DNA of 64,000 bases from Comamonas_C sp026954015 (lineage in GTDB: Bacteria > Pseudomonadota > Gammaproteobacteria > Burkholderiales > Burkholderiaceae_C): assembly GCA_035063785.1 (NCBI GenBank), contig JAPSFS010000001.1, positions 310,001 to 374,000 of the forward strand. The letters are read 5' to 3'. Positions 23,524 to 32,184 of this stretch are shown piece by piece (positions within the stretch are counted from its first letter, which is position 1; each line of letters begins with the position of its first letter). A model generated the notes under the pieces. That model had not been told where the DNA came from. It saw only the letters and a program-made list of their open reading frames with translations, and ran no database searches. A program made the position numbers and the translations under genes.

Positions 23524-26109
23524 CTACACGTGCAGCGCCTCGACCTCGATCGCCGGGCTGAAGAGGTAGCCCTGGTAGGCGTGGCAGCCGTGGTGGCGCA
23601 GGAAGTCGCGCTGCTCGTCCTGCTCCACGCCCTCGGCGATCACCTCCAGCCCGAGGCTGTCGGCCAGCGCCACCACCATGCGCGCGATCGCGGCGTCGTT
23701 GACGTCGGTGAGCACGCCGCGCACGAAGCTCTGGTCGATCTTGAGCTGGTCCAGCGGCAGGCGCTTGAGGTAGCCGAGCGAGGAGTAGCCGGTGCCGAAG
23801 TCGTCCAGCGAGAAGCCGACGCCGCGCGCCTTCAAGGTCTGCATCTTGGTGATGACCGATTCGACGTTGTCGATCAGCAGGCTCTCGGTGAGCTCAAGCT
23901 TGAGGCGGTGCGGGTTGGCCCCGGTGGTTTCCAGCACGTCCAGCACCTGCTCGGCGAATTCGGCCTGGTGGAACTGCCGCGCGCTCACGTTGACCGCGAT
24001 GCTCAGGTGCTCGAACGCGGGCTCGTGCGCCCAGGCCACGAGCTGGCGGCATGCGGCCTCGAGCACCCAGCGCCCGATCGGCAGGATGAGCCCGGTTTCC
24101 TCGGCCAGCGCGATGAACTCGCCCGGCGCGACGATGCTGCCGTCGCGGCGCACCCAGCGCAGCAGCGCCTCCACGCCCATGGTTGCGCCCGATTCATCCA
24201 CCTGCGGCTGGTAGTGCAGCGCGAATTCGTGGCGCTCCAGCGCTTCGCGCAGCGCTTTTTCGAGCGCGGTGCGTTCGTTGAGCGCCGACTGCATGCCGGG
24301 GTCGAAGAAGCACAGCGTGTTGCGCCCCGAGGCCTTGGCGCGGTACATCGCCATGTCGGCCTGCTTGAGCAGTTCCGTCACCGTGGTGCCCGCGCCGCCG
24401 AACAGCGCCACGCCTATGCTGGCGCTGTGGTGGTGCTGCTCGCCCTCGAGCGCGTAGGGCGCGTCCAGCTCCTGCAGCATCGCGTCGCCCAGCGCCTCGG
24501 CCTGCGCCATCGCGTGCAGGGCGTTCTGCGCCAGCCCCTCGGCGAGCACGACGAATTCGTCGCCGCCAAAGCGCGCGACGGTATCGCCCTCGCTCGCGCA
24601 GCGCGTCAGGCGCTGCGCCGCGTGCTGCAGCAATTGATCACCCACGTGGTGGCCGCGGGTTTCGTTCAGGCCCTTGAAGTTGTCGATGTCGATGAAGAAC
24701 ACCGCGCCGCGCCCGTGCGTGCGCGCGCTCACCATGAGCGCGTGTTCCAGCCGGTCGAGCAGCAGGCGCCGGTTGGACAGGCGCGTGAGCGGGTCGGTGA
24801 ACGCGAGCTGCTGGATGCGCTCCTCGTTGTGCTTCTTCTGCGTGATGTCGGAGAAAGTGGCGACGTAGTGCGTCGCCTGCCCGTGTGCGTCGCGCACCGC
24901 CATGATCGAGAGCCACTCGGGATACATCTCGCCGCTCTTGCGCTGGTTCCAGATCTCGCCCTGCCAGTGGCCGTTGCTCGCCAGGCTCTGCCACATCTGC
25001 CGGTAGGGGCGCGCGCCCTGGCGGCTCGACTGCAGCATGCGCAGGTTCTTGCCCACCACGTCCGCACGCGTGTGCCCGGTGATCGCGGTGAACGCGGGGT
25101 TCACGGTGACGATGGTGCCGTCGGTCTGCGTGATCGCCACGCCGTCGGCGCTGTTGTCGAAGAAGGTTGCGGCCTGGCGCAGGTGGTCTTCCATGCGCTT
25201 GCGGCCGGTGATGTCGGTCAGCGTGGAGACCACGCTGCCGTCGGGCAGCGGCCGGTCCGAGATCAGCAGCACCACGCCGCGCGCGGTGGTGAATTCGAAG
25301 TCGTTGTTCCGGCCGGCGCGCAGGTGCGCGATGCGCCGCGCCAGCGCCGGCCCGAGCTGCCCGCGGTCGAGCCCGTGGTCGCTCGCGTAGCGCGCCAGCA
25401 GCGCCTCGAACGTCAGGCCCACGCAGGGCACGCCGACGGGCCAGTCCACGAGTTCGAGGAAGGGTCGGTTGCACATGACGAGCCGCAGCTGCGGGTCGAA
25501 CAGCGTGATGCCCTGCTTGATGTGGTCGATCGCGTTGTGCAGCCGCGCGAGGCTGAACTCCACCGTCTCGCTCGCGCGCTGCAGCAGCTCGCTCAGGTTG
25601 GTCGCGGGTGCCGCGGCCGGGTCGGGCGCCAGCGCCTCGGCAGCGACCTGGCTGCGCGCCGTGGTCTGCAGCAGCGCGGTGACGCAAAAGCGCACGATGC
25701 GCGCGAGCGGCTGCACCTGCGCGAGCGGCCCCGCGATGGTGAAGCAGGCGAGCCGCTGGCCGTCGATGTCGATCGCCATCAGCACGCCTTCGCGCATGAT
25801 GCCCGAGCGCGCCGCCTCCTCGGGCGTCACGCCGTATTCGTCCATCTCGCCGTGCATGATGCGCTGCGCGATCGCGTGCGTCTGGCCCAGGCGCGTGCGG
25901 TCGCTCGACGCCACGATGCGCCCTTCGCGGTCCATGAAGTTGCACACCAGCGCCAGTTCCGCGTGCAGCAGATCGCAAAGGTCCTGACCGAATCGGGCGT
26001 CGAAGGGCGCCGGCACGGTGGGGGCTTGCCCCGGGGGACGCCCGGTGACGGGGGTGCGCTGCGCGCGCGATGGGTTCTGCAGGTTCGCCATGTCGGGGTC
26101 TTGCCGCAT
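23524..26109 (-). CDS. Diacid-recognition-like, PAS, GGDEF and EAL domain signalling protein
   Basis: An 861-residue cytoplasmic c-di-GMP protein. Residues about 30-150 (NFMDREGRIVASSDRTRLGQ, later VLMAIDIDGQRLACFTIAGPL) resemble the sugar-diacid recognition domain of CdaR-type regulators. Two PAS segments follow (LFDPQLRLVMCNRPFLELVD and FFDNSADGVAITQTDGTIV), the second with a PAC tail. The GGDEF domain keeps ARFGGDEFVVLAEG, so it could make c-di-GMP, and the EAL domain keeps GVEALLRWV plus DDFGTGYSSLGYLKRLPLD, so it could degrade it. Which activity dominates cannot be told. It is divergent from the alpha-2-macroglobulin gene across 36 bases. Met7 at 26091 is an alternative start; neither has a clear ribosome-binding site. 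Confidence 0.85.
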   Translation of the reverse strand: MRQDPDMANLQNPSRAQRTPVTGRPPGQAPTVPAPFDARFGQDLCDLLHAELALVCNFMDREGRIVASSDRTRLGQTHAIAQRIMHGEMDEYGVTPEEAARSGIMREGVLMAIDIDGQRLACFTIAGPLAQVQPLARIVRFCVTALLQTTARSQVAAEALAPDPAAAPATNLSELLQRASETVEFSLARLHNAIDHIKQGITLFDPQLRLVMCNRPFLELVDWPVGVPCVGLTFEALLARYASDHGLDRGQLGPALARRIAHLRAGRNNDFEFTTARGVVLLISDRPLPDGSVVSTLTDITGRKRMEDHLRQAATFFDNSADGVAITQTDGTIVTVNPAFTAITGHTRADVVGKNLRMLQSSRQGARPYRQMWQSLASNGHWQGEIWNQRKSGEMYPEWLSIMAVRDAHGQATHYVATFSDITQKKHNEERIQQLAFTDPLTRLSNRRLLLDRLEHALMVSARTHGRGAVFFIDIDNFKGLNETRGHHVGDQLLQHAAQRLTRCASEGDTVARFGGDEFVVLAEGLAQNALHAMAQAEALGDAMLQELDAPYALEGEQHHHSASIGVALFGGAGTTVTELLKQADMAMYRAKASGRNTLCFFDPGMQSALNERTALEKALREALERHEFALHYQPQVDESGATMGVEALLRWVRRDGSIVAPGEFIALAEETGLILPIGRWVLEAACRQLVAWAHEPAFEHLSIAVNVSARQFHQAEFAEQVLDVLETTGANPHRLKLELTESLLIDNVESVITKMQTLKARGVGFSLDDFGTGYSSLGYLKRLPLDQLKIDQSFVRGVLTDVNDAAIARMVVALADSLGLEVIAEGVEQDEQRDFLRHHGCHAYQGYLFSPAIEVEALHV

Positions 26110-26145
26110 CCCGGTTTACAGTTTGCCGACCTCGGAGGAGCGTGA

Positions 26146-29100
26146 ATGCTGCAAATGTACAAGCAATGTTTTGGCACGAAAACCCTCGCCGTCGGTGCCG
26201 TGGTCCTCGGCGTGGCCGCAAATGCACAGGCGCTGGGCGTCGCGAGCGTGTCGCCGCAGGGCGAGGTGGCGCGCGTGCGGCAGGTGCAGGTCAGCTTCGA
26301 CGCGCCCGCGGTGCGCTTTGGCGACCCCAGGGCGCCCGCACCGTTCACGCTCACGTGCAGCGATGCGCGGGCGTCGCGCGGGCAGGCGCGCTGGGTGAGC
26401 GACCGCCAGTGGGTGTACGACTTCGAGCACGATCTGCCGCCAGGGACGAGCTGCCAGCTGGTGCCAAAAATCGACTTCAAGACCGCCTCTGGCGCAATAT
26501 GGACGGGCGCGAACAGCTATCGTTTCAATACCGGCGGGCCATTCGTGCAGCGCTCCTGGCCCGGTACCGGGAACGGCATCGAGGAAGGGCAGTATTTCAT
26601 CCTGCAGCTCAACGGCGCGGCCACGCAGGAGAGCGTGCTCGCGCACGTCTGGTGTGACGTGGAGGGTGTGGGCGAGCGCGTGCCGGTGCGCGCCGTCGAG
26701 GGGGCCGAGCGCCAGGCGCTGCTGGGCGCGCGCGGCCTGCTCAAGCCCGCGGCGCTGGAGCCGCTGCGCTACCCCACGCTTGCCTGCGCGCGCCGCGCCA
26801 CGGCCGGCAGCCGGTTGCAACTGGTGTTCGACCAGGGCGTGCAGACGCCCGGCGGCGTGCCCAACCGCGTCGTCAAGCGCTTCGAATACACGGTGCGCGA
26901 GGCCTTCGGCGTGGATTTCTCGTGCGAGCGCGAGAACGCGCAGGCCGCCTGCCTGCCGATCCGGCCCATGCGCCTGGCGTTCAGCGCGCCGGTCACGCGC
27001 AAGCTGGCGCTCGCGATCCGGCTGAAAGGGGGCGATCAGACGCTGACCCCGCGCGCGCCCGGCGACGAGGGCGGCGCACCCGACGACGTGCTTGACGCCA
27101 TCGAGTTCCCGGGCCCGTTCACCGCCGATACGCCCTACACGCTGGAGCTGCCGGCGCAGTTTCATGACGCATCGGGGCGCGCGCTTGCCAACGCAGCGGG
27201 CTTTGCGCTCAAGGTGGCCACCGGGCCCATGCCGCCGCTGGCCAAGTTCGCCGCCGCGCCGTTCGGCATCGTCGAGCGCTACGCCGAGGGGCCGGACGGC
27301 CCGGCGCTGCTGCCGGTCACGCTGCGCCGCGTCGAGGCATCGCTGCGCGTGGCCGGGCTGCAGCCGGGCGCGGGGGCGGGGCAGGTGAGCACGCTTGCGC
27401 CCACGAGCGACGCCGAGGTGATCGCCTGGCTGCGCCGCGTGGAGCGTTTCGAGCGCACGTGGATCGAGCGCGCCGACGCCGAGCAGGACGTCTTGGACCC
27501 GCTGCCGCCGCCGATGAAGCGCGGCAAGGACGAGCAAGGCCCCGGCGCCGACGAGGCCGAGTACGTGCAGGCGCGGCGCGTGTCGCTGCTGGCGGGGCGC
27601 GCCGGGGTGCGCACGCTCACGCTGCCCGAGGCGCGCTCGGGCGACAGGCGCCCGTTCGAGGTCGTCGGCATACCGCTGGATGCGGGCTTTCACGTGGTCG
27701 AGATCGCCTCGCCGATGCTGGGTGAGGCGCTGCTCGATGCGCGCTACGGCAGCACGCGCACGATGTACGTGCGCACCACCGCGCTCGTCACCAACCTCGC
27801 GGTGCATTTCAAGCTGGGGCGCGAGAACGCGCTCGCCTGGGTGACCACGCTGGACCAGGGGCGGCCCGTGGCGGGTGCGACGGTGCGTGTCTCCAGTTGC
27901 GACGGCAAGGCGCTGCTGGACGCCACCACCGACGCGAACGGCGTGGCGCGGCTCGACGGCCTCTCGCCCGAGCCGCCCGCGTGCAGCGGCGAGGGCTGGC
28001 GCCGCGCCTACTTCGTGAGCGCGCGCGCCGATGGCGACCTGGCGTTCACCTGGAGCGACTGGCAGCGCGGCATCGAGCCCTGGCGCTTCAACCTGCCCAC
28101 GAGCGACGACGCGCGGCCCGACGAGGTGGCGCATACGGTGTTCGATCGCACGCTGGTGCGCGCGGGCGAGACGGTGGCCATGAAGCACGTGCTGCGCGTG
28201 CAGACCGGCGCGGGGTTCGCGCTGCCGCAGGCGCGGCCGGACCGGCTCGTCGTCACGCACGTGGGCAGCGGCCAGCAGTTCACGCAGCCGCTGGCGTGGC
28301 GCAGCACGCCCACGGGCGGCTTGAGCGCGACGAGCCGCTTCGCGGTGCCGCCCGCGGCCAGGCTCGGCGAGTACCAGGTGACACTGGCCACGGGCGAGCG
28401 CGGCCGCCAGTTCACCAGCGGAAGCTTTCGCGTCGAGGAGTTTCGCCTGCCGGTGCTGGAAGGGCGCATCGCCCCGACGGGGCGCGGCCCGCTGGTGCAG
28501 GCGCGCAAGGTGGCGGCGGCGGTGCAGGTGGCCTACGTCTCGGGCGGACCGGCGGCGCAGTTGCCGGTGCGCGTGTCGGCCATGGTGCGCGGCAAGTCGC
28601 TGGACTTCGACGGCTTCGAGGCCTTCAGCTTCGCCCCGCCGCCAGAGCGCACGCAGGCGCGCGACGGTGAGCGCGGCGCAGTCGGGGAGGGCGAAGATGG
28701 CGACGAGGGTGACGGCGCCGCGACATCCGACGCCGACGAGACCCGTGTGGTCGCCGACAAGCTTGCGCTCACGCTCGACGGCAACGGCAGCGGTAGCGTG
28801 ACCATTGCCGACCTGCCGCCGTCGCGGCGCGCGCGCGAGCTGGTGCTGGAGGCCACCTACGCCGACCCCAACGGCGAGGTGCAGACGCTGCGCGGCACGC
28901 ACACGCTCTGGCCCGCGACGGTGGTCGCGGGCATCAAGACGGAGGGCTGGGTTTCGAGCGGCGCGCGCGTGCGGCTGCAGGCGCTGGCGCTCGGGCTGGA
29001 CGGCACGGTGCAAAAGGGCGTGCCACTGTCGGTGCAGGCGATCGCGCGCACCACCACGACGAGCCGCAAGCGGCTGGTCGGGGGCTTCTACAGCTACGAC

Positions 29101-32100
29101 AACCGGTCGCAGACCAAGGACCTGGGCACCATCTGCACCGGCGTGAGCGACAGCCGCGGCCTGGTGCTGTGCGAGGCCAAGCTCGAACAAAGCGGCGAGG
29201 TGCAGCTCGTCGCGACCGCGCGCGACAGGGACGGCAACGAGTCCAGGGCCGCCACGAGCCTGTGGATCACCCGCGACGGCGAGCTCTGGTTTGGCGGCGA
29301 GGACCACGACCGCATCGACCTGCTGCCCGAAAGGAAAAGCTACGAGCCCGGCGAGACCGCGCGGCTGCAGGTGCGCATGCCGTTTCGCCACGCTACCGCG
29401 TTCGTGAGCGTGGAGCGCGAGGGCATCCTCTCCACGCAGGTGGTGCAGCTCGACGGCAAGGACCCGACGATTGCGCTCAAGATCGACCCCTCGTGGGCGC
29501 CCAACGTGTACGTGAGCGCGCTCGTGCTGCGCGGGCGCCTGCGCGAGGTGCCGTGGTACAGCTTCTTCACCTGGGGCTTCAAGGCGCCGGCGGCGTGGTG
29601 GCGCGCATTTCGCGTCGAGGGCAAGGAATACATCGCGCCCACGGCGATGGTCGATCTCTCCAGGCCTGCGTACCGCCTGGGCGCCGCCGAGCTGCGCGTG
29701 GGCGCGCAGGCCCACGCGCTGGCCGTGACCGTGCAGGCCGACCAGCCGAGCTACCAGGTGCGCGGCACGGCGCGGGTGACGATCGAGGCGAGGCTGCCCG
29801 ACGGCCAGCCCGCCGCGCATGCCGAGGTGGCGCTGGCGGCGGTGGACCGCGCGCTGCTCGAACTCATGCCCAACACGAGCTGGGATCTGCTCGAAGCGAT
29901 GCTGCAGCGACGCGCCTGGGGCGTTGCCACCGCCACGGCGCAGATGGAAATCATCGGCCGGCGCCACTACGGCAAGAAGGCGGCGCCCGCCGGAGGCGGT
30001 GGGGGCCACGCGCCCACGCGCGAGCTGCTGGACACGCTGCTGCTGTGGAAGCCCCTGGTGCAGCTCGACGCCCAGGGGCGCGCGCAGGTGGAGGTGCCGC
30101 TGAACGACGCGCTCACCACGTTCGAGATCGTCGCGGTGGCCGACAGCGGCGTGGGCCTGTTCGGCACGGGCCGCACGAGCATCCGCAGCACGCAGGACCT
30201 GCAGATCATCAGCGGCCTGCCGCCGCTGGTGCGCGAAGGCGATGCGTTCCGCGCGCAGATCACGCTGCGCAACACGACGGAAAAGGCCATGAAGGTCGAG
30301 GTGGCGCCGCGCGCCACGCTGCTCACGCTGGAGAAGCAGACGCTGGAGATCCCCGCGGGCGCGGCGCGCGAGGTGGCGTGGAACGTGACCGCGCCCGCGC
30401 AACTGGCGCAGACGCGCTCGCAGGCGCTGCTCTGGGAGATCGAGGCGCGCGACCTGCTGGGCGGCGCGCGCGACGCGCTCAAGGTCAGCCAGCGGCTCGT
30501 TGCGGCGGTGCCGCTCACGGTGCAGCAGGCCACGCTCACGCAGCTCGACGGCAGTCTGACGCTCGCGCTCGCGCCGCCCGGGGGCGCGCTGCCGGGGCGC
30601 GGCGGCATCAGGCTGGCGCTGCAGCCGCGCCTGGCCGAGGGACTGCCGGGCGTGCGCGACTGGTGGGCCAGCTACCCGTTCGCCTGCCTGGAGCAGAAGG
30701 CGAGCAAGGCGATCGGCATGCAGGACGCCAAGGCCTGGCAACTCCTGGGCGCGCAACTGCCCACCTACCTCGACGAGGACGGGCTGGCCAGCTACTTCCC
30801 GCCGCGCGCGGGCGAGGCGCGCCGCGGCAGCGACACGCTCACCGCCTATCTGCTTGCCGCAAGCCACGAGGCCGCGCGCCTGCACCCCGAGTACGCGCTG
30901 CCCGCCGAGCAGCTCGCGGCGATGCAGCAGGGCCTGGCGGCGTTCGTCGAAGGCCGCATCGAACGCCGCTTCTGGAGCCCGCGCAAGGACCTGGAGCTGC
31001 GCAGGCTCTCGGCCATCGCGGCGCTCGCGCGCTATGGCAAGGCCGACGCGCGCTGGCTCGCGAGCATCACCATCGCGCCCAACCAGTGGCCCACGCACGC
31101 GGTGATCGACTGGGTGGGCATCCTGCAGCGCGTGCAGGGCGTACCCGGGCGCGAGCAGCGCCTGGCCGAGGCCATGCAGGTGCTGCGCGCGCGGCTGTCC
31201 TGGCAGGGCACGCGCGCGGGCTTCAGCACCGAGCAGGGCGACTACTGGTGGTGGCTGATGCAAAACGGCGACGTGAACCTGGCGCGCCTGATCCTTGCGG
31301 TGATGGACGACCCGGCCTGGAAGGACGACCTGGGGCGCCTGGCCAACGGCTTCATCGCGCGCCAGCAGGGCGGCGCGTGGCACACCACCACCGCCAACCT
31401 CTGGGGCGCGCTGGCGCTGCAGGCGTTCGGCGCGAAATTCGAATCCGTGCCGGTCACGGGCGTCACGCGCGCGGCGCTGGACGCGGCGCAGGCGAGCGTC
31501 GATTGGTCCAAGGTGGTGCGCGCCAGCACCGCGGACGAGGGCGGCGCGGCGCACCAGAGCGCCTGGTTCGGCGCCCCCGCCGCGCCCGGCAGCTACCGGC
31601 ACAACACCATGTTCCTGCCGTGGGGCGCCGCTGGCGGCGAGCTGCTCGTCACGCACCAGGGCAGCGGCAGGCCGTGGGTCACGGTGCAGTCGGTCGCGGC
31701 GGTGGCGCTGCAGCAGCCGTTCAGCGCGGGCTATACCGTGCGCCGCAGCGTCGAGCCCGTCGAGCAGGCCGACAAGAGCCTGCCCGCGGGCCACTACGCG
31801 CGCGGCGACGTGCTGCGCGTGACGCTCACGGTGAATGCGCAGACCGACATGACCTGGGTGGTCGTGACCGACCCGGTGCCCGGCGGCGCGACCATCCTGG
31901 GCAGCGGCCTGGGGCGGGATTCGCAGATCGCCACGCGCGGCGAGAGCGGCAGCGGCGACGGCTGGCCCGCGTTCGAGGAGCGCTCGTTCGAGGCCTACCG
32001 TGCGTACTACGAATACCTGCCCAAGGGCGAGACCACGCTGCAGTACACGCTGCGGCTGAACAACGAGGGGCGCTTTGCGCTGCCGCCCACGCGCGTCGAG

Positions 32101-32184
32101 GCGCTGTACGCGCCCGAGATGTTCGGCGAGGCGCCGAACGCGCGGCTGCAGGTGGCACCGGCCCCGGCGCAGGGCGCGCGATGA
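26146..32184 (+). CDS. Bacterial alpha-2-macroglobulin (YfhM-like), with thioester
   Basis: A 2012-residue periplasmic protease trap. GGAGGAG precedes the ATG and residues about 1-28 form a signal peptide (TLAVGAVVLGVAANAQA). Successive MG-type beta domains run up to about residue 1230, followed by PLVQLDAQGRAQVEVPLND and the thioester region YPFACLEQKASKAIG with Cys1514 and Gln1517, so the covalent trap looks functional. The C-terminal part has the alpha/alpha toroid and receptor-like domains (ESVPVTGVT, TYVR-type end). No lipobox is evident, unlike some family members. The stop overlaps the start of pbpC (ATGA), the classic pairing in which the trap protects the cell wall when it is breached. 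Confidence 0.92.
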   Translation: MLQMYKQCFGTKTLAVGAVVLGVAANAQALGVASVSPQGEVARVRQVQVSFDAPAVRFGDPRAPAPFTLTCSDARASRGQARWVSDRQWVYDFEHDLPPGTSCQLVPKIDFKTASGAIWTGANSYRFNTGGPFVQRSWPGTGNGIEEGQYFILQLNGAATQESVLAHVWCDVEGVGERVPVRAVEGAERQALLGARGLLKPAALEPLRYPTLACARRATAGSRLQLVFDQGVQTPGGVPNRVVKRFEYTVREAFGVDFSCERENAQAACLPIRPMRLAFSAPVTRKLALAIRLKGGDQTLTPRAPGDEGGAPDDVLDAIEFPGPFTADTPYTLELPAQFHDASGRALANAAGFALKVATGPMPPLAKFAAAPFGIVERYAEGPDGPALLPVTLRRVEASLRVAGLQPGAGAGQVSTLAPTSDAEVIAWLRRVERFERTWIERADAEQDVLDPLPPPMKRGKDEQGPGADEAEYVQARRVSLLAGRAGVRTLTLPEARSGDRRPFEVVGIPLDAGFHVVEIASPMLGEALLDARYGSTRTMYVRTTALVTNLAVHFKLGRENALAWVTTLDQGRPVAGATVRVSSCDGKALLDATTDANGVARLDGLSPEPPACSGEGWRRAYFVSARADGDLAFTWSDWQRGIEPWRFNLPTSDDARPDEVAHTVFDRTLVRAGETVAMKHVLRVQTGAGFALPQARPDRLVVTHVGSGQQFTQPLAWRSTPTGGLSATSRFAVPPAARLGEYQVTLATGERGRQFTSGSFRVEEFRLPVLEGRIAPTGRGPLVQARKVAAAVQVAYVSGGPAAQLPVRVSAMVRGKSLDFDGFEAFSFAPPPERTQARDGERGAVGEGEDGDEGDGAATSDADETRVVADKLALTLDGNGSGSVTIADLPPSRRARELVLEATYADPNGEVQTLRGTHTLWPATVVAGIKTEGWVSSGARVRLQALALGLDGTVQKGVPLSVQAIARTTTTSRKRLVGGFYSYDNRSQTKDLGTICTGVSDSRGLVLCEAKLEQSGEVQLVATARDRDGNESRAATSLWITRDGELWFGGEDHDRIDLLPERKSYEPGETARLQVRMPFRHATAFVSVEREGILSTQVVQLDGKDPTIALKIDPSWAPNVYVSALVLRGRLREVPWYSFFTWGFKAPAAWWRAFRVEGKEYIAPTAMVDLSRPAYRLGAAELRVGAQAHALAVTVQADQPSYQVRGTARVTIEARLPDGQPAAHAEVALAAVDRALLELMPNTSWDLLEAMLQRRAWGVATATAQMEIIGRRHYGKKAAPAGGGGGHAPTRELLDTLLLWKPLVQLDAQGRAQVEVPLNDALTTFEIVAVADSGVGLFGTGRTSIRSTQDLQIISGLPPLVREGDAFRAQITLRNTTEKAMKVEVAPRATLLTLEKQTLEIPAGAAREVAWNVTAPAQLAQTRSQALLWEIEARDLLGGARDALKVSQRLVAAVPLTVQQATLTQLDGSLTLALAPPGGALPGRGGIRLALQPRLAEGLPGVRDWWASYPFACLEQKASKAIGMQDAKAWQLLGAQLPTYLDEDGLASYFPPRAGEARRGSDTLTAYLLAASHEAARLHPEYALPAEQLAAMQQGLAAFVEGRIERRFWSPRKDLELRRLSAIAALARYGKADARWLASITIAPNQWPTHAVIDWVGILQRVQGVPGREQRLAEAMQVLRARLSWQGTRAGFSTEQGDYWWWLMQNGDVNLARLILAVMDDPAWKDDLGRLANGFIARQQGGAWHTTTANLWGALALQAFGAKFESVPVTGVTRAALDAAQASVDWSKVVRASTADEGGAAHQSAWFGAPAAPGSYRHNTMFLPWGAAGGELLVTHQGSGRPWVTVQSVAAVALQQPFSAGYTVRRSVEPVEQADKSLPAGHYARGDVLRVTLTVNAQTDMTWVVVTDPVPGGATILGSGLGRDSQIATRGESGSGDGWPAFEERSFEAYRAYYEYLPKGETTLQYTLRLNNEGRFALPPTRVEALYAPEMFGEAPNARLQVAPAPAQGAR

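Noticed and set aside
26116..31794. A very long minus-strand open frame opposite the alpha-2-macroglobulin gene
   Set aside because: No recognisable domain, composition typical of a GC-rich shadow frame, and the plus-strand gene has signal peptide, MG domains and thioester.
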